This document shows, piece after piece, positions 50,441-63,028 of a DNA stretch of 64,000 nucleotides. Both the position numbers and the translations under genes were made by a program. The notes under the pieces are model-generated. The model was not told where the DNA came from. It saw nothing but the letters and a program-made list of their open reading frames with translations, and searched no databases. Numbering within the stretch: position 1 is the stretch's first letter; every line of letters starts with the position of its first letter. This stretch comes from Pimelobacter simplex (GTDB lineage: Bacteria; Actinomycetota; Actinomycetes; Propionibacteriales; Nocardioidaceae), in NCBI RefSeq assembly GCF_024662235.1, contig NZ_CP096276.1:1116001-1180000 (forward strand), written 5' to 3'.

Positions 50441-50502
50441 GTTGGCTCCGGTTCACGTCCGCAACCCGTGTGACGACCCGGTCCCCTTGTGAGAGGACAC
50501 CC
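50441..50502 (+). promoter_or_regulatory. rpmE leader, candidate L31 autoregulatory RNA
   Basis: The leader can fold with CCGG...CCGG outer pairs and a CACG/CGTG inner stem. Ribosomal-protein L31 leaders are known in actinobacteria, where free L31 represses its own mRNA. The match is by position and rough fold only. Confidence 0.35.
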
Positions 50503-50718
50503 ATGAAGAAGGACATCCACCCCGACTACGTCGTGACCCAGGTGACCTGCACCTGCGGCGCCTCGTTCACCACCCGCAGCACCGCGACGTCCGGCTCGAT
50601 CCACGCCGACGTGTGCTCGCAGTGCCACCCGTTCTACACCGGCAAGCAGAAGATCCTCGACACCGGCGGCCGCGTGGCCCGGTTCGAGGCCCGCTACGCC
50701 AAGGCTGCCCAGAAGTAG
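50503..50718 (+). CDS. rpmE: 50S ribosomal protein L31 (zinc type)
   Basis: 71 residues. The C+ form of L31: CTCGASF with a Cys pair and [10 protein letters not shown] with the second pair bind zinc. [16 protein letters not shown] is the standard start. Structural ribosomal protein that bridges the subunits. GAGAGGA precedes the ATG. Zinc-containing type is usually replaced by a C- paralogue (rpmE2) when zinc is low; none is in this window. Confidence 0.97.
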   Translation: MKKDIHPDYVVTQVTCTCGASFTTRSTATSGSIHADVCSQCHPFYTGKQKILDTGGRVARFEARYAKAAQK

Positions 50719-50730
50719 CTGCCTGACCGC

Positions 50731-50764
50731 GCCGGTCGTCCCGCCCTCCGGGTGGGCGACCGGC
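50731..50764 (+). terminator. Hairpin between rpmE and prfA
   Basis: GCCGGTCG/CGACCGGC outer stem with C-rich/G-rich inner pairing, followed by GTTCGTCATTT. Likely terminates rpmE and separates it from the prfA operon. Confidence 0.7.
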
Positions 50765-50801
50765 GTTCGTCATTTCATCCGCAGCGACCCAAGGAGTCCA
50801 G

Positions 50802-51875
50802 GTGTTCGAAGCCGTCGAGGGCATGCTCGCCGAGCACGCCGAGCTGGAGACCCGGCTCGCGCTCCCCGAGACCCATGCCGACGCGCGGCTGGCGCGCACC
50901 CTCAACCGGCGCTACGCCGAGCTCAACGCGATCATCGCGACCTGGCGCGAGTGGCAGCAGTACGGCGACGACGCCGAGGCCGCCCGCGAGCTCGCCGCCG
51001 ACGACCCGGCCTTCGCCGACGAGGTCGACGAGCTGCTGGGCCAGCGCGAGGAGGCGGCCGAGCGGCTGCGCCGGCTGCTGGTCCCGCGCGACCCCGCCGA
51101 CGACAAGGACGTGCTCCTCGAGGTGAAGTCGGGGGAGGGTGGCGAGGAGAGCGCGCTGTTCGCCGGCGACCTGCTGCGGATGTACAGCCGCTACGCCGAG
51201 CGCCGCGGCTGGAAGACCGAGATCCTCGACGCCACCGAGTCCGACCTGGGCGGCTACAAGTCGGTCACCGTCGCGGTGAAGTCGCCGGGCAGCACCGAGC
51301 CCGGCCAGACCCCCTACGCGCTGCTCAAGTTCGAGGGCGGGGTGCACCGGGTCCAGCGGGTGCCGGTGACCGAGTCGCAGGGCCGGATCCACACCAGCGC
51401 GGCCGGCGTCCTGGTGATGCCCGAGGCCGAGCAGGTCGACGTCGAGATCAACGACAACGACCTGCGCATCGACGTCTTCCGCTCGTCGGGCCCGGGCGGG
51501 CAGAGCGTCAACACGACCGACTCGGCGGTGCGGATCACCCACCTGCCGACCGGCATCGTGGTCAGCTGCCAGAACGAGAAGTCGCAGCTGCAGAACAAGG
51601 AGCAGGCGATGCGCATCCTGCGCGCCCGGCTGCTCCAGGCCGCCCAGGAGGCCGCCGACGCCGAGGCGAGCGACGCGCGCCGCAGCCAGGTCCGCACGGT
51701 CGACCGCTCCGAGCGGATCCGCACCTACAACTTCCCGGAGAACCGGATCTCCGACCACCGCACCGGCTACAAGGCCTACAACCTCGACCACGTCCTCGAC
51801 GGCGACCTGCAGCCGCTGCTCGACTCGTGCGTCGAGACCGACATGGCCGCCCGCCTCGCCGCCCTCGAGGACTGA
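50802..51875 (+). CDS. prfA: Peptide chain release factor 1
   Basis: 357 residues from GTG 50802 (AAGGAG upstream). Domain with PVT tripeptide ([17 protein letters not shown]) for UAA/UAG recognition, and [18 protein letters not shown] with the GGQ motif that triggers peptide release. Ends translation at UAA and UAG. The next gene, prmC, starts 2 bases after the stop and methylates the GGQ Gln. Confidence 0.97.
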   Translation: MFEAVEGMLAEHAELETRLALPETHADARLARTLNRRYAELNAIIATWREWQQYGDDAEAARELAADDPAFADEVDELLGQREEAAERLRRLLVPRDPADDKDVLLEVKSGEGGEESALFAGDLLRMYSRYAERRGWKTEILDATESDLGGYKSVTVAVKSPGSTEPGQTPYALLKFEGGVHRVQRVPVTESQGRIHTSAAGVLVMPEAEQVDVEINDNDLRIDVFRSSGPGGQSVNTTDSAVRITHLPTGIVVSCQNEKSQLQNKEQAMRILRARLLQAAQEAADAEASDARRSQVRTVDRSERIRTYNFPENRISDHRTGYKAYNLDHVLDGDLQPLLDSCVETDMAARLAALED

Positions 51876-51876
51876 C

Positions 51877-52731
51877 GTGAGCGCGGCACGAGAGCTCGTC
51901 CGGGAGGCCGCCGGCCGGCTGGGCGCGGCCGGCGTGGCCAGCCCGGACCACGACGCCGCCGAGCTGCTCGCCCACGTCCTCGGTACGACGCGCGGCGCGC
52001 TCCTGCTCGGCCCCGAGGTCGCCCCCGACCAGGCCCGCCGGTACGACGACCTGGTCGCCCGCCGCGCCGCCCGCGAGCCGCTCCAGCACCTGCTCGGGGT
52101 CGCCTGGTTCCGCCACGTCTCGGTCGAGGTGGGCCCCGGTGTGTTCGTCCCGCGCCCCGAGACCGAGCTGCTGGCCGGCTGGGCGATCGAGCACGCCGCG
52201 GCCCTCGTCGCGGCGGGGGAGAGCCCCGTGGTCGTCGACCTGTGCACCGGCTCGGGCGTGATCGCCAAGAGCATCGCCGACGAGGTGCCCCAGGCCCGGG
52301 TGCACGCGGTCGAGCTCGACCCGCCGGCCCACGCCTGGGCCGAGCGCAACCTGGCCGGCACGGGCGTCGAGCTGCGCCTGGGCGACCTGGCCACGGCCTT
52401 CGAGGACCTCGCCGGGCAGGTCGACGTGCTGGTCAGCAACCCGCCGTACGTGCCGCTGGAGGCGTGGGAGTCGGTCGCCGTCGAGGCCCGTGACCACGAC
52501 CCGCACCTGGCCCTGTTCTCCGGCGCCGACGGCCTCGACGCGATCCGCGTCCTGGACCGCCGCGGTGCCCTGCTGCTCAAGCCCGGGGGAGTGGTCGGCA
52601 TCGAGCACGCCGACGCCCAGGGAGAGGCGGCGCCGGCCGTGCTCAGCCGCAGCGGACGCTGGGAGGAGGTCCGCGACCACCGGGACCTCGCCGGGCGTCC
52701 GCGCTACCTGACGGCACGCCGCCCGCGATGA
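51877..52731 (+). CDS. prmC: Release factor glutamine methyltransferase
   Basis: 284 residues from GTG 51877. N-terminal helical domain ([20 protein letters not shown]), then a SAM-binding Rossmann fold ([12 protein letters not shown]) and the NPPY motif ([14 protein letters not shown]) that holds the Gln substrate. Methylates Gln of the GGQ motif in RF1 and RF2. Tight operon with prfA. Confidence 0.95.
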   Translation: MSAARELVREAAGRLGAAGVASPDHDAAELLAHVLGTTRGALLLGPEVAPDQARRYDDLVARRAAREPLQHLLGVAWFRHVSVEVGPGVFVPRPETELLAGWAIEHAAALVAAGESPVVVDLCTGSGVIAKSIADEVPQARVHAVELDPPAHAWAERNLAGTGVELRLGDLATAFEDLAGQVDVLVSNPPYVPLEAWESVAVEARDHDPHLALFSGADGLDAIRVLDRRGALLLKPGGVVGIEHADAQGEAAPAVLSRSGRWEEVRDHRDLAGRPRYLTARRPR

Positions 52732-52759
52732 CGACGACCACGGTGGGAGGATGGAGAGC

Positions 52760-53431
52760 GTGACTGCCGAGCGGTTCCCGACCCAGACCGACGAGGAGCG
52801 CGAGGCGGCGCTCGACGCCGCGAGCCGTGCCGTGCGGCGCGGACGCCTCGTCGTCCTCCCCACCGACACCGTCTACGGCGTCGGTGCCGACGCCTTCGAC
52901 CCCGACGCGGTGGCCCGGCTGCTCGCGGCCAAGGGCCGCGGCCGCGAGATGCCGCCGCCGGTGCTCGTGGGCACCAAGGGCACCCTCGAGGCGCTCGCCG
53001 CCCGGGTGCCGGCCTATGTCGCCCCGCTGGTCGAGGCGTTCTGGCCCGGCGCGCTGACCCTGGTCCTGCACCAGCAGCCCTCGCTGCAGTGGGACCTGGG
53101 TGACACCCGGGGCACGGTCGCCGTACGGATGCCGGACCACGAGGTGGCCCGCGCCCTGCTCGACCGCACCGGCCCGCTCGCGGTGAGCTCGGCCAACCTC
53201 TCCGGCCAGCCCGCGGCGCTCGACGCCGACGCGGCGGCCGAGATGCTGGGGGAGTCGGTCGCGGTCATCGTCGACGGCGGTGCCTCGCCCGGTGGCGTGG
53301 CCTCGACCATCGTCGACGCGACCACCGAGCAGCCCCGGCTGCTGCGCCTGGGCGCGATCTCCGTCGCCGAGCTCGACGCCGTCCTGTCCGACCTCGAGCT
53401 GCGTGTGGAGACCGAGCCGACCGATGCGTGA
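52760..53431 (+). CDS. tsaC: L-threonylcarbamoyladenylate synthase
   Basis: 223 residues from GTG 52760, where GGGAGG has proper 9-base spacing; the ATG at 52751 abuts that site. Sua5/YrdC/TsaC fold: [34 protein letters not shown] (KxR, substrate binding), WPGALTLVL, and [12 protein letters not shown]. Makes threonylcarbamoyl-AMP for t6A37 in tRNAs reading ANN codons. YrdC-domain size without the Sua5 C-terminal domain. Overlaps wecA by 8 bases. Confidence 0.94.
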   Translation: MTAERFPTQTDEEREAALDAASRAVRRGRLVVLPTDTVYGVGADAFDPDAVARLLAAKGRGREMPPPVLVGTKGTLEALAARVPAYVAPLVEAFWPGALTLVLHQQPSLQWDLGDTRGTVAVRMPDHEVARALLDRTGPLAVSSANLSGQPAALDADAAAEMLGESVAVIVDGGASPGGVASTIVDATTEQPRLLRLGAISVAELDAVLSDLELRVETEPTDA

Positions 53432-54728
53432 GTACCTCGTCGTCTTCCTCGTCGCGGCGATCGTCACCTACCTGCTGACGGTCGTCGCCCGGGAGATCGC
53501 GATCCGCACCGGAGCGGTCGCCAAGGTCCGCGACCGCGACGTGCACGCCCAGCCGATCCCGTACCTCGGGGGGCTGGCGATGCTCGGCGGGCTCTGGGCG
53601 GCGTACTTCGTGGCCCGCCAGCTGCCCTTCCTCGGCTCCCAGAACCCGTTCTTCGAGGACGCGCTCTCGGTGCTCGTGGCCGGCTCGCTGATCTGTGCGG
53701 TCGGCGTGGTCGACGACATCTTCGACCTCGACGCGCTGACCAAGTTCGGCGGTCAGGTGCTCGCCGTGGGCTTCCTGGTCTACTCCGGCATCCAGTTCCG
53801 GTACTTCTACCAGGCCGAGGGCCAGGTCCTCACCCTCGACACCGCCCAGGGCGCCCTGCTCACCGCGCTCATCGTGGTGACCACGGTCAACGCCGTGAAC
53901 TTCATCGACGGCCTCGACGGGCTCGCCGCCGGCGTGATCGGGATCAGCGCCTCCGCGCTCTTCCTCTTCTGCTACTCCCTGACCTACCTCAACGACGTCA
54001 CCCGGGCGGTGACCGGCGCGCTCCTCGCGGCGGCGCTGGCCGGCGCGTGCGTCGGCTTCCTCGTGCACAACTTCCACCCGGCCCGCCTCTTCATGGGCGA
54101 CAGCGGCTCGATGCTGCTGGGCCTGGTGCTCTCGGCCAGCGCGATCACGGTGACCACCCAGTTCGCCCCCGGTGACCTGACCCAGGGCGCGGACGGCGCC
54201 CGCTCCAGCCTGCTCCCCGTGCTGCTGCCGGTGGCGCTGCCGATCACCATCCTGATCGTGCCCCTGGGTGACCTGGTCCTGGCGGTGGTGCGAAGAACCC
54301 GGGCAGGGCGCTCCCCGTTCGCGCCCGACAAGCAGCACCTGCACCACCGGCTGCTCGAGATCGGCCACTCGCACCGCCGTGCGGTCATCATCATGTGGCT
54401 GTGGGCCGGGATGATCGCCTTCGGCGTCGTCGTCGCCTCCGTCTTCACCGGACCGGTCGTGTGGTCGGTGCTCGGCGCGGCCGTGGCGCTCACGGTGGCT
54501 CTCACGTTCGCGTTGCCGCTCGTGCACAACCCGGCCGACCCCCAGGCCGACCCCGATCCGGCCGTCCAGGGCGAGCCGGGCGAGCCCGGCGACCCCACCG
54601 GCCCGGCCGTGAGCCCCGGCGCGCTCGCCGACCTGGCGGACGCCGTACGGGCCACTCCGGTGGCCTCCGCGAGCCCCGAGAACGGCGTCGCGAGCACCCC
54701 CGATTCGGAGCCCTCCGGCACTTTGTGA
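53424..54728 (+). CDS. wecA: Undecaprenyl-phosphate GlcNAc-1-phosphate transferase (WecA/TagO-like)
   Basis: 434 residues. Polytopic membrane protein of the MraY/WecA superfamily, about 11 helices. DD motif ([17 protein letters not shown]), [16 protein letters not shown] (catalytic Asp), [13 protein letters not shown] and [15 protein letters not shown] (HxHxR loop for UDP-GlcNAc). It moves GlcNAc-1-P to undecaprenyl or decaprenyl phosphate for wall polymers (arabinogalactan linkage or teichoic acids). The C-terminal 80 residues are a Pro/Glu/Ala-rich disordered tail. Start overlaps tsaC. Position before the atp operon is conserved in actinobacteria. Confidence 0.94.
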   Translation: MREYLVVFLVAAIVTYLLTVVAREIAIRTGAVAKVRDRDVHAQPIPYLGGLAMLGGLWAAYFVARQLPFLGSQNPFFEDALSVLVAGSLICAVGVVDDIFDLDALTKFGGQVLAVGFLVYSGIQFRYFYQAEGQVLTLDTAQGALLTALIVVTTVNAVNFIDGLDGLAAGVIGISASALFLFCYSLTYLNDVTRAVTGALLAAALAGACVGFLVHNFHPARLFMGDSGSMLLGLVLSASAITVTTQFAPGDLTQGADGARSSLLPVLLPVALPITILIVPLGDLVLAVVRRTRAGRSPFAPDKQHLHHRLLEIGHSHRRAVIIMWLWAGMIAFGVVVASVFTGPVVWSVLGAAVALTVALTFALPLVHNPADPQADPDPAVQGEPGEPGDPTGPAVSPGALADLADAVRATPVASASPENGVASTPDSEPSGTL

Positions 54729-54798
54729 TAACTTTCACGAACTCCCGGAGCACGCCTCCGGGGCCCGCCCGAGACGCACCCGAGCAGGACGGCCGCCA

Positions 54799-55245
54799 AT
54801 GCTGACGACCGACACCAAGACACCCCCGGTGGTGCTGCGCGCGGCCGCTGTGTCCGCGCTCGCCGCCGGTCTCGTCGTGGCCGTCGCCGCCGTCACCGCC
54901 GGCGGCAGCGCCGCTGCCGGAGCCGCTGTCGGGGGAGTTCTCGCGGTCGGCGTGCTGGCCTTCGGGGCCATCGCCGTCGACGCGGTCTCGCGCCTGATGC
55001 CGGCGGCCTCACTGCTGTTCGCGCTGGTCACCTACACCTTCCAGGTGGTGCTCATGGCGCTCGTCTTCGTGGCGCTCAGCCGCTCGGGGATGCTCGACCA
55101 CGAGCTCGACCGGGGCTGGCTCGGCGGCGCCATCATCGCCGGCGTCCTGGTGTGGACGGTCGTGCAGATCCGGCTCGCCACGACGGCCCGGATCCCGGCC
55201 TTCGAGAGCCCTGCCGTCGCCCGGCCCGAGGGCGGTGCGCGATGA
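54799..55245 (+). CDS. atpI: ATP synthase operon membrane protein (AtpI-like)
   Basis: 148 residues with four hydrophobic helices (VLRAAAVSALAAGLVVAVAAV, GAAVGGVLAVGVLAFGAIAV, LLFALVTYTFQVVLMALVFVAL, IIAGVLVWTVVQI). Matches the AtpI type that helps assemble the c ring or transport Mg. The upstream 70 bases contain GTGATAACTTTCAC (54725-54738) and a CCCGGAG/CTCCGGG hairpin, possibly the operon's promoter and regulatory region. Confidence 0.75.
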   Translation: MLTTDTKTPPVVLRAAAVSALAAGLVVAVAAVTAGGSAAAGAAVGGVLAVGVLAFGAIAVDAVSRLMPAASLLFALVTYTFQVVLMALVFVALSRSGMLDHELDRGWLGGAIIAGVLVWTVVQIRLATTARIPAFESPAVARPEGGAR

Positions 55246-55275
55246 CCTCACGCGACTGCTATTGTCCGGGGCGCA

Positions 55276-55515
55276 ATGAGTCAGCCCGAGGAGAAGCCCA
55301 AGGGCGATCCGTGGCATGCGTTCGGCTACATCACCGCCGGGGTCGCGTTCTACGGCCTGCTCGGCTGGCTCGCGGATCGGTGGCTCGGCACCGACTTCAT
55401 CGTTGCGGTCGGAATCCTGATCGGCGCTGCCCTCGGGATCTACCAGACCGCAGCACGGTTCCGGATCGATCCGCCCGAACCCCCGAACTCATCCGAGCAG
55501 GACAAGCTGAAGTGA
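55276..55515 (+). CDS. AtpZ/AtpI-family small membrane protein
   Basis: 79 residues, two helices (AFGYITAGVAFYGLLGWLADRW and FIVAVGILIGAALGIYQ). The GWLADRWLGTDFIVAVG...LGIYQ pattern is AtpZ (DUF3040/AtpZ-AtpI family), which with AtpI supports ATP synthase assembly. It comes after the AtpI-like gene and 16 bases before atpB. Confidence 0.85.
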   Translation: MSQPEEKPKGDPWHAFGYITAGVAFYGLLGWLADRWLGTDFIVAVGILIGAALGIYQTAARFRIDPPEPPNSSEQDKLK

Positions 55516-55531
55516 ACGCAGAGGAGACCTG

Positions 55532-56329
55532 GTGATCGCCGCGACCAGCGCCCCCACCGCCGAGGAGTTCCACGCTCCGGGGCCCGGCAACTTCGACCTT
55601 CCCGGCTTCTTCAGCATCGCCGACCAGGCGATCACGAAGCCCATGTTCCAGCTCGTGCTGGCCGCGGTCCTGGTCTTCGGCTTCTTCTACCTGGCGCTGC
55701 GCCGCGGGGCCCTGGTGCCCGGCAAGCTGCAGTTCGCCGGCGAGAGCGCCTACGGCATGGTCCGCAACAGCATCGGCCGCGACATCATCGGCGGGCACGA
55801 CTTCGCCAAGTTCGTGCCGTACCTGGTCACGGTCTTCTTCTTCATCCTGGTCAACAACGCGTTCGCCAGCATCCCGATCATCCAGTTCCCGACCTTCTCG
55901 CGGGCCTCGATGGCCTACGCGCTGGCCGGTCTGAGCTGGATCGTCTACAACGCGGTCGGCATCAAGAAGCACGGTCTGGTCGGCTACCTCAAGCTGCAGT
56001 GCGTGCCGTCGGGCGTCAGCCCCGTGATGTACCCGCTGCTCGTGCCGCTGGAGTTCTTCTCCAACCTGCTCGTCCGCCCGGTCACGCTGGCCCTGCGTCT
56101 GTTCTGCAACATGTTCGCCGGCCACCTCCTGATCATGCTGTTCGCCACCGGCGGCCTGTACCTGATCAAGGACTACGGCGGCGGCATCGGCATCGTCTCC
56201 GGCCTGGCCGCCTGGGTCCTCGCGATCGCCATCGGCTTCCTCGAGATCCTGGTCCAGTTCCTGCAGGCCTACGTCTTCACCCTGCTCAACGCGATGTACA
56301 TCCAGGGCGCGCTCGCCGACGAGCACTGA
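55532..56329 (+). CDS. atpB: ATP synthase subunit a
   Basis: 265 residues from GTG 55532. Hydrophobic Fo subunit: [22 protein letters not shown] loop (residues 105-130), [35 protein letters not shown] with the essential Arg in LALRLF, and [21 protein letters not shown]. Forms the proton half-channels facing the c ring. Typical actinobacterial length. Confidence 0.97.
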   Translation: MIAATSAPTAEEFHAPGPGNFDLPGFFSIADQAITKPMFQLVLAAVLVFGFFYLALRRGALVPGKLQFAGESAYGMVRNSIGRDIIGGHDFAKFVPYLVTVFFFILVNNAFASIPIIQFPTFSRASMAYALAGLSWIVYNAVGIKKHGLVGYLKLQCVPSGVSPVMYPLLVPLEFFSNLLVRPVTLALRLFCNMFAGHLLIMLFATGGLYLIKDYGGGIGIVSGLAAWVLAIAIGFLEILVQFLQAYVFTLLNAMYIQGALADEH

Positions 56330-56403
56330 GCACCCGCTCACCCCGCCTGACCTCCACCACCCCCACAGTTTTCCAACAAGGAAACAACCGAAAGGAACAA
56401 GCC

Positions 56404-57211
<808 letters not shown>

Positions 57212-57212
<1 letters not shown>

Positions 57213-58018
57213 TGGTGTCCTTCCGCGGCGCCTCCGCCGAGGCGATGGCCACCCTCACCGACCAGCTCGGTGGGGTGGCTGAGGGATCGGCCGCCCGGGT
57301 GGCCGACGACCTCTTCGCCGCGGCGGCCGGCATCCGGTCCGAGGGCACGCTCCGGCGCTTCGTCACCGACCAGTCGGTGCCGGCGCAGGCGCGCGAGGGC
57401 GTCGTCCGCGACGTCTTCTCGGGCAAGGTCGACCCGGCCGCGCTGCAGGTCCTCGCGACCGCAGCCGGCCAGCGCTGGACCCGGGCCCGTGACCTCGCCG
57501 ACGCGCTCGAGCAGCTCGGCGTCGTGGCGTCGGTCCGCTCGGTGGGCCTGCAGGCCTCGACCCTGGTCGACGAGCTGTTCGGGGTGCGCCAGCTGGTCAC
57601 CGCGAACCACGACCTGCGCAACGCCCTCTCGGACCCGTCCCGCACGGTCGCCGACAAGGCGGGCCTGGTCGAGACGCTCCTGGGTGGTCGCACCCTGCCG
57701 GCCACGGTCCAGCTGACCCGCCAGGCGCTCTCCGGCTCCTACCGCACCGTGGTTGCGGCGCTGGAGGACTACGAGCGCACGGCGGCCCAGGTCAACGGCG
57801 AAGGGGTCGCGACGGTCCACGCCGCGCGACCGCTGGACCCCGCGGTCCAGCAGCGCCTCGCTGCAGCACTGACCCAGCAGTACGGCCGCCCGGTGCACCT
57901 CAACGTCCTCGTCGACGCCACCGTCGTCGGCGGTCTCCGCGTCGAGATCGGCGATGACGTCATCGACGGCACGGTCGCCAGCCGCCTGGACGACGCTCGC
58001 CGCAAGATCGCCGGCTGA
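57212..58018 (+). CDS. atpH: ATP synthase subunit delta
   Basis: 268 residues, the longer actinobacterial delta form. N-terminal OSCP-like helices ([40 protein letters not shown]) and a C-terminal beta-alpha part ([59 protein letters not shown]). Joins the peripheral stalk to F1. Coupled to atpF. Confidence 0.95.
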
Positions 58019-58080
58019 CCCGGCACGGTTCGATCCGCACACCAGACTTCAGCAGCAGAAGAAGAGAGAAGGCACCAGAG

Positions 58081-59718
58081 ATGACGGAACTCTCCATCCG
58101 TCCGGACGAGATCCGCGACGCCCTCGCCAAGTACGTCGCGGACTACCAGCCCGCGGCCGCCAGCAAGGAAGAGGTCGGCACCGTCGCCTCCGCCGGTGAC
58201 GGCATCGCCCGCGTCAGCGGCCTGCCCTCGGCGATGGCCAACGAGCTCCTCGAGTTCGAGGACGGCACCCTCGGCCTCGCGCTGAACCTCGAGGACCGCG
58301 AGATCGGCGTCGTCATCCTCGGTGACTTCGACAAGATCGAGGAGGGCCAGACGGTCCGCCGTACCGGCGAGATCCTCTCGGTCCCCGTGGGCGAGGGCTA
58401 CCTCGGCCGCGTGGTCGACCCGCTCGGCAAGCCGATCGACGGCCTCGGCGAGATCGCCACCGAGGGCCGCCGCGCCCTCGAGCTCCAGGCGCCCGGCGTC
58501 ATGGCCCGCAAGTCGGTCCACGAGCCCCTCGCCACCGGCATCAAGGCCATCGACTCGATGACCCCGATCGGCCGTGGCCAGCGTCAGCTGATCATCGGCG
58601 ACCGCGCCACCGGCAAGACCACGGTCGCGATCGACACGATCATCAACCAGAAGCAGAACTGGGAGTCGGGCGACCCGACCAAGCAGGTCCGCTGCATCTA
58701 CGTCGCCATCGGCCAGAAGGGCTCGACCATCGCCTCCGTGCGTGGCGCCCTCGAGGAGGCCGGCGCGCTGGAGTACACCACCATCGTGGCGGCTCCGGCG
58801 TCCGACAGCGCGGGCTTCAAGTACCTGGCTCCCTACACCGGCTCGGCCATCGGCCAGCACTGGATGTACGCCGGCAAGCACGTCCTCATCGTGTTCGACG
58901 ACCTGACCAAGCAGGCCGAGGCCTACCGCGCCGTGTCGCTGCTGCTGCGTCGTCCGCCGGGCCGCGAGGCCTACCCGGGTGACGTCTTCTACCTGCACTC
59001 GCGGCTGCTCGAGCGTTGCGCGAAGCTCTCCGACGAGCTGGGCGCGGGCTCGATGACCGGTCTGCCGATCATCGAGACCAAGGCCAACGACGTCTCGGCG
59101 TTCATCCCGACCAACGTCATCTCGATCACCGACGGCCAGATCTTCCTGCAGTCGGACCTGTTCGCGGCCAACCAGCGCCCGGCCATCGACGTCGGTATCT
59201 CCGTCTCCCGCGTCGGCGGCGCGGCGATGACCAAGGCGATGAAGGCCGTCACCGGCTCGCTCAAGGTCGACCTCGCGCAGTACCGCGCGATGGAGGCCTT
59301 CGCGATGTTCGCCTCCGACCTCGACGCCGCGTCCAAGCAGCAGCTGGCCCGCGGTCAGCGGCTGATGGCGCTCCTCAAGCAGCCGGCCTACTCGCCGTAC
59401 CCGCTCGAGGAGATGACCGTCTCGCTGTGGCTCGGTACGTCGGGTCGCCTCGACGCCGTCGCCACCGGTGACGTGCTCCGCTTCGAGAGCGAGTTCCTCG
59501 ACTACCTGCGCCGCTCGCACGAGGGCATCCTCGCCGCGATCCGCGAGACCCAGAAGTTCGAGGACGAGGACGGCCTCGCCGCCGCGTACGACTCCTTCCT
59601 GAACCAGTTCGAGACCTCCGAGGGGGGCAGCATCAAGGTCGGGCACGAGCCCGAGGCCGAGGCGCTGGCCGACGACGAGCTCGAGCAGGAGCAGATCGTC
59701 AAGCAGAAGCGGGGCTGA
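58081..59718 (+). CDS. atpA: ATP synthase subunit alpha
   Basis: 545 residues. N-terminal beta barrel, nucleotide domain with Walker [34 protein letters not shown], visual motif [16 protein letters not shown] and the Arg finger region [14 protein letters not shown]. The C-terminal extension ([20 protein letters not shown]) is an actinobacterial trait that in mycobacteria blocks ATP hydrolysis. Non-catalytic F1 subunit. Confidence 0.98.
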   Translation: MTELSIRPDEIRDALAKYVADYQPAAASKEEVGTVASAGDGIARVSGLPSAMANELLEFEDGTLGLALNLEDREIGVVILGDFDKIEEGQTVRRTGEILSVPVGEGYLGRVVDPLGKPIDGLGEIATEGRRALELQAPGVMARKSVHEPLATGIKAIDSMTPIGRGQRQLIIGDRATGKTTVAIDTIINQKQNWESGDPTKQVRCIYVAIGQKGSTIASVRGALEEAGALEYTTIVAAPASDSAGFKYLAPYTGSAIGQHWMYAGKHVLIVFDDLTKQAEAYRAVSLLLRRPPGREAYPGDVFYLHSRLLERCAKLSDELGAGSMTGLPIIETKANDVSAFIPTNVISITDGQIFLQSDLFAANQRPAIDVGISVSRVGGAAMTKAMKAVTGSLKVDLAQYRAMEAFAMFASDLDAASKQQLARGQRLMALLKQPAYSPYPLEEMTVSLWLGTSGRLDAVATGDVLRFESEFLDYLRRSHEGILAAIRETQKFEDEDGLAAAYDSFLNQFETSEGGSIKVGHEPEAEALADDELEQEQIVKQKRG

Positions 59719-59721
59719 CAC

Positions 59722-60639
59722 ATGGCCGTATCGCTGCGTGAGTACCGCGCGCGGATCAAGTCGACCGAGTCGATGAAGAAGATCACGCGTGCCATGGAGC
59801 TCATCGCTGCGTCCCGGATCATCAAGGCGCAGCAGCGGGCACAGGCGGCAGCGCCGTACGCCCGTGAGCTGACCCGCGCGGTGTCGGCGGTGGCGACGTT
59901 CTCGAACGTCGACCACCCGCTGACCCGCGAGGAGGAGAACCCGAAGCGGGCCGCGGTCCTGGTCATCACCAGCGACCGGGGTCTGGCGGGTGCCTACTCC
60001 TCGAGCGTCATCAAGGAGGTCGAGCGCCTCACCGAGCGCCTGCGCGACGAGGGCAAGGAGATCGACTTCTTCCTGGCCGGTCGCAAGGCCGAGGCGTACT
60101 TCAAGTTCCGCGGTCGCCCCTACGTGCAGGCCTGGACGGGCTTCTCCGACCAGCCGACCTACGACAAGGCGGCCGAGATCGGCGCGGCGCTGATCACGGC
60201 CTTCCTCAAGGAGCAGGGTGAGGAGGGCGACGTCGACGAGGTCCACGTCGTCTACACCCGCTTCCGCTCGATGCTCACCCAGGAGCCGACCGCGATCCGG
60301 CTGCTGCCGCTCGAGGTCGTCGAGGGCGAGGAGGCCCCCGAGGGCGACGAGCTGCTGCCGCTCTACGAGTTCGAGCCGTCCCCGGAGCAGGTGCTCGACG
60401 GACTGCTGCCGCAGTACGTCCAGAGCCGGATCTTCTTCAGCCTGCTGCAGGCGGCCGCTTCCGAGCTCGCCGCCCGCCAGAAGGCGATGAAGGCTGCGAC
60501 GGACAACGCGGAGGAGCTGATCAAGAAGCTCACCCGGATCGCCAACCAGGCGCGCCAGGCGGGCATCACCCAGGAGATCAGCGAGATCGTCGGCGGCGTC
60601 AACGCGCTCGCCGATGCCCAGGCCGCCGCGAACGACTGA
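59722..60639 (+). CDS. atpG: ATP synthase subunit gamma
   Basis: 305 residues. N-terminal helix [33 protein letters not shown] and C-terminal helix [20 protein letters not shown] form the rotating shaft; [20 protein letters not shown] is the Rossmann-like middle. The acidic insert (EGDVDEVHV and EEAPEGDE region) is longer than in E. coli, as in other actinobacteria. 3 bases after atpA. Confidence 0.97.
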   Translation: MAVSLREYRARIKSTESMKKITRAMELIAASRIIKAQQRAQAAAPYARELTRAVSAVATFSNVDHPLTREEENPKRAAVLVITSDRGLAGAYSSSVIKEVERLTERLRDEGKEIDFFLAGRKAEAYFKFRGRPYVQAWTGFSDQPTYDKAAEIGAALITAFLKEQGEEGDVDEVHVVYTRFRSMLTQEPTAIRLLPLEVVEGEEAPEGDELLPLYEFEPSPEQVLDGLLPQYVQSRIFFSLLQAAASELAARQKAMKAATDNAEELIKKLTRIANQARQAGITQEISEIVGGVNALADAQAAAND

Positions 60640-60669
60640 CCCCACCAGAGAAAACACCTAACGGAGTAA

Positions 60670-62127
<1,458 letters not shown>

Positions 62128-62129
62128 TC

Positions 62130-62549
62130 ATGGCCGAGTCCGCAGTCTCGACCCTGCACGTCGAGCTCGTCGCCGCCGACCGGACCGTGTGGTCCGGTGA
62201 GGCGTCGATGGTCATCGCGCGCACGCTCGAGGGAGACATCGGTGTGCTGCGTGGGCACGCGCCGACCCTGTCGCTGCTGTCGGCCTCCGTCGTCGAGGTC
62301 CAGGTCGAGGGCACCAACCAGCTGCTGGTGGCTGCCCTCGACGGCGGGTTCCTCTCGGTCGCCAACGACCGGGTGTCGATCCTCGCGGAGCGGATCGAGC
62401 GGGGCGAGGACATCGAGGTGTCCCAGGCCCAGGTCGACCTCGAGGAGGCCCGGCGCCTGCTCGACTCCAGCGACGAGGCGGAGCAGCGGGTCCGGCACGT
62501 CGAGGCCCGCATCCGCGCGGCGGAGAAGGTAAGCGGGAAGGTCTCGTAG
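62130..62549 (+). CDS. atpC: ATP synthase subunit epsilon
   Basis: 139 residues from ATG 62130, 2 bases after atpD. N-terminal beta sandwich (LHVELVAADRTVWSGEASMV, GDIGVLRGHAPTLSLL) and C-terminal helices (AQVDLEEARRLLDSSDEAEQ). Central stalk subunit that can inhibit ATP hydrolysis. Confidence 0.96.
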   Translation: MAESAVSTLHVELVAADRTVWSGEASMVIARTLEGDIGVLRGHAPTLSLLSASVVEVQVEGTNQLLVAALDGGFLSVANDRVSILAERIERGEDIEVSQAQVDLEEARRLLDSSDEAEQRVRHVEARIRAAEKVSGKVS

Positions 62550-62556
62550 TTCACAG

Positions 62557-63018
62557 ATGACGTGGTGGGAGTGGCTGCTCGACGCGTGTGGCGCGCTCCT
62601 GCTCCTGTGTGTGCTGTACGGCGCCGGACTCATCGTCCGGCGCCGTCTGCTCTCCCGCAACGGTGGCACGTTCGAGCTCAGCCACCGCTACCGGATGGAC
62701 ACGCCGGAGCGTGGGTGGGTGCTGGGCCTGGGCCGGTACTCCGGCGAGCGGCTGGAGTGGTTCCGGGTCTTCACGCTGTCGCGCAAGCCCAAGCGTTCGT
62801 GGCGCCGTGACGAGATCAAGTACGACGGCCGGCGCGAGCCGCTCGGTGCCGAGCAGGCCTCGCTGTACCCCGATCACCTCGTGATCCGCTGCCAGTCCCC
62901 GCAGGGACCGGTCGAGCTGGCCATGAGCGTGTCCTCGCTGACCGGCTTCCAGGCCTGGCTCGAGGCGCGCCCGCCCGGAACCGACTGGAACCGGGTCAAG
63001 GGCTCCGGCTCGTCGTAG
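62557..63018 (+). CDS. DUF2550-family membrane-anchored protein
   Basis: 153 residues. One N-terminal helix (WLLDACGALLLLCVLYGAGLIV), then a beta-rich cytosolic domain (SHRYRMDTPERGWVLGLGRY, LEWFRVFTLSRKPKRSWRRDEI, LYPDHLVIRCQSPQGPVELAM). Matches DUF2550, found right after atpC throughout actinobacteria. Function unknown; conserved position suggests an envelope or ATP synthase link. Confidence 0.88.
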   Translation: MTWWEWLLDACGALLLLCVLYGAGLIVRRRLLSRNGGTFELSHRYRMDTPERGWVLGLGRYSGERLEWFRVFTLSRKPKRSWRRDEIKYDGRREPLGAEQASLYPDHLVIRCQSPQGPVELAMSVSSLTGFQAWLEARPPGTDWNRVKGSGSS

Positions 63019-63028
63019 CCTGGCTGCC

